Below are positions 62,211 through 64,000 of a stretch of 64,000 bases of DNA, one piece after another. The position numbers and the translations under genes are program-made. How positions within the stretch are numbered: position 1 is the stretch's first letter; every line of letters starts with the position of its first letter. The notes beneath the pieces were generated by a model, which had not been told where the DNA came from, searched no databases, and saw only the letters and a list, made by a program, of their open reading frames with translations. This DNA is from Symbiodinium kawagutii (lineage: Eukaryota > Sar > Dinophyceae > Suessiales > Symbiodiniaceae): contig VSDK01024160.1 of the NCBI GenBank assembly GCA_009767595.1, positions 335,688 to 399,687 on the forward strand. The letters run 5' to 3'.

Positions 62211-62321
62211 GCTCCTGGGCTGAACGGTTGGCTCGGTGGCTCGGTTGGTTGGTTGGTTGGTTGGTTGGTTGGTTGGTTGCTTGGTTGGCTCGTCTGCCCG
62301 GTCGGGCGCTACCGGCTCCAG
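62211..62321 (+). other. Intron (GC-AG) filled by a (GGTT)n microsatellite
   Basis: 111 bp from GCTCCTGG to GGCTCCAG, with a GGTT run at about 62245-62278. Phase 0 on both sides. Confidence 0.5.
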
Positions 62322-62357
62322 TCGCGGTGGCTTCTGGAAGCGTGTCCCTGCTGCGGA
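62322..62357 (+). CDS. Small exon with CPCC motif
   Basis: 12 codons SRWLLEACPCCG between AG and a GC donor (62358), phase 0 at both ends, directly continuing FEICRR. Cys pair may bind metal. Unidentified. Confidence 0.45.
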
Positions 62358-62643
62358 GCTAGTGGTTTCATGATGTTTCACGTGGTGTCCCAGTTCTCTG
62401 CCATTGAGACTTGACCAAGGGAGGACTCCTGGAGTCTTTGCCATCGAGTTCTGTGCGAAACGTCCACATTGATTACCTGTACCAATCACAAGCTCCAGAA
62501 TTCGCGAATATTCGCGGACGCTGATCGATGGTACGATGTTGGCCCATACCTTTTGATCAACCTGACAGCCTGGGGCATCATGGAACATCAACCATGGTTG
62601 GATGATTGGCATATCTATCATGACATTTTTCTATGACCAAATG

Positions 62644-62834
62644 AGATCACCTGAGCCATCAGCTGCTAGGGGTAGCCACTCAGATGCCGAGCGCCATGCC
62701 ATCCAGAGCATCCAGGTTCCAGAAGACTTGATCGAGGACTTCTGTGAACTCATCCTGCGTGAGCGCGCCCAAAACAGCTTCGTGTCCTGCTATATTGACT
62801 TCTACATGGCCATTGTTTCTTGTCAGAGGAGTGG
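62644..62834 (+). CDS. Exon, unknown protein
   Basis: Frame HSDAERHAIQSIQVPEDLIE, DFCELILRERAQNSFVSCYI and DFYMAIVS with good bias. The acceptor may be one of several AGs between 62653 and 62681. Unidentified; probably the same gene as the preceding exons. Confidence 0.5.
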
Positions 62835-63419
62835 ATGGCTGATGGAGAGTAACCGTTACTGATGGTTAGTACAGGTTAATGATGCTTGGTGATGTTTAAA
62901 TCATCCTTGTCAGTACTCATTAGCCATGTTATGCCATGTTCAATGATGGTTCAATGAGTGGTCAACCGTCAATGATTCGCACGAGGTACGGATAACAGGG
63001 TCCTGGCCTGGCACTGGCAGTTAAAGTGTGCACTGATTTCAGAGAGGGGGGGCATGGGGGACCATATACCTCAAAGCAACCGTTTGGGTCTTTCGGTCGT
63101 GTCAGTGTATGGCGAGTTCATCATAAGGTTTCATCCCAAAAGCCGTTCATCATGGGTCGACAGGTCCAGCTATCCTTGATGCTTAATGGTAGTCAATGAC
63201 CTTGCTTGAAGAATGCTCAAGGACGAGCTGGCCCAAACAATCAAATTTCAGTCAGCGAACAGCCAAATTTCAATCAGCTGTCGATAGCCTTTGGTAACCT
63301 GGTTACGTGGAAATTCAACCACAGAAGTAGATGATAGCAGTTTTTTAATCACAGATTCTGCAAACAGCCGGATGTAGATGGATTTTTTCCCACCAATCAT
63401 GGGGAGTTTTCCTCTCCAG

Positions 63420-63595
63420 GGCGTCGTTTCATCTCGTTGTTCCTCTGCCACCTCCTGCCACCGCGAGGTGTCTGCGGGCAACAAACCGGTGGTACGTAAC
63501 CAGGTCCCCGTGGTGGAGGCCTTGCAGCGAGGGAGGCCTGACAGGCGCGGGGGAGCCATGGGGCCCGGTGGGGCGGTGGTTTCCGATTTGTGAAT
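63420..63595 (+). CDS. Exon candidate, frame uncertain
   Basis: After CCTCTCCAG, one frame (NKPVVRNQVPVVEALQRGRP) is open to a TGA at 63591. A second (RRFISLFLCHLLPPRGVCGQ) has better bias in the first half and meets a GT at 63490. Unidentified. Confidence 0.3.
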
Positions 63596-63842
63596 CTATG
63601 GTGGGGTACAGCTATGGTTGGGATTCTTGCCAGCAGAGGTTCACCTAACAGAGGTGAATCGATGAGTTGGAGTAGTGGTGTGAAATTGTTGGAGTGTGAA
63701 CCTTTGTTGGGGTGCACGTTTTACATGTTTACAGCCGTGTTAAGTGTTTTACAGGTTTTTTTTATAGGGGGCTTTGGGCATGCTTATGTTAGTGTAGAAC
63801 AAATTGGGGATGGCGGTCCAGTCATGTTCCACGGATCCCCAG

Positions 63843-63934
63843 GATGCTGCACCTGCTGCGCAGCAGTAGCGAGTTGGAACGGGCCTTGGAATTGGCCCGG
63901 CACTTCAAATCCAAGTCTGCCCTGCGGGGGGAGG
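63843..63934 (+). CDS. Exon, unknown protein
   Basis: After ATCCCCAG, reads MLHLLRSSSELERALELARH then FKSKSALR, G/C-ending codons, likely helical. The frame stays open to the window end through G-runs. Unidentified. Confidence 0.5.
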
Positions 63935-64000
63935 CGGGCCGTTGGGCTGTTGGGAGATGCTGGGGAAGCTGCTGCTGGGGCAGGGGGGGGGGCAGGGGGG

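Overview
The window looks like nuclear DNA of a dinoflagellate, most like a Symbiodiniaceae alga. Three things point there. A 17-base exact match to the dinoflagellate spliced leader (DinoSL) lies in front of a LINE-type retroelement. The ribosomal protein eS24 gene has one GT-AG and one GC-AG intron. A Ty1/copia element carries a cytosine-methyltransferase-like domain, a combination reported from Symbiodinium. No operon, Shine-Dalgarno site, CRISPR array or other prokaryotic feature was seen. No tRNA or rRNA gene was recognised.

Layout. 1-6.9 kb: small exon-like patches between diverged repeats; some patches are open on both strands. 7.7-9.2 kb: an intronless gene for a RING finger plus WD40 protein, followed by a terminal exon of another gene. 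9.6-12.8 kb: AT-rich and degenerate repeats. 12.9-22.6 kb: one Ty1/copia retrotransposon on the minus strand, with identical 153-bp LTRs and a 5-bp target duplication, inserted into a small terminal-inverted-repeat (TIR) element. 22.7-36.5 kb: many plus-strand exon candidates. 36.5-37.9 kb: complete eS24 gene in three exons, with the likely first exon of the next gene only 66 bp downstream. 38-43.5 kb: more exons, several bordered by TIR elements. 43.9-45.0 kb: intronless alpha/beta-hydrolase (esterase-like) gene. 47.4-51.4 kb: a degraded LINE whose 5' end carries the spliced leader. 51.5-64 kb: further exons, the best chain being 60.1-63.9 kb.

The main theme is mobile DNA shaping genes. Three families of roughly 100-120-bp TIR elements recur. 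In several places their ends coincide with exon boundaries, so they look like introners (transposons that become introns). At 60.25-60.36 kb, removing one GAAA direct repeat plus the element rejoins the two exons in frame, leaving a GA-AG intron. Exon candidates were chosen from splice consensus (GT, GC or GA donors; AG acceptors), open frame, phase and G/C at third codon positions. Without transcripts they are provisional, and I could not name the proteins. There are two assembly gaps (14823-14908 and 32221-32509).
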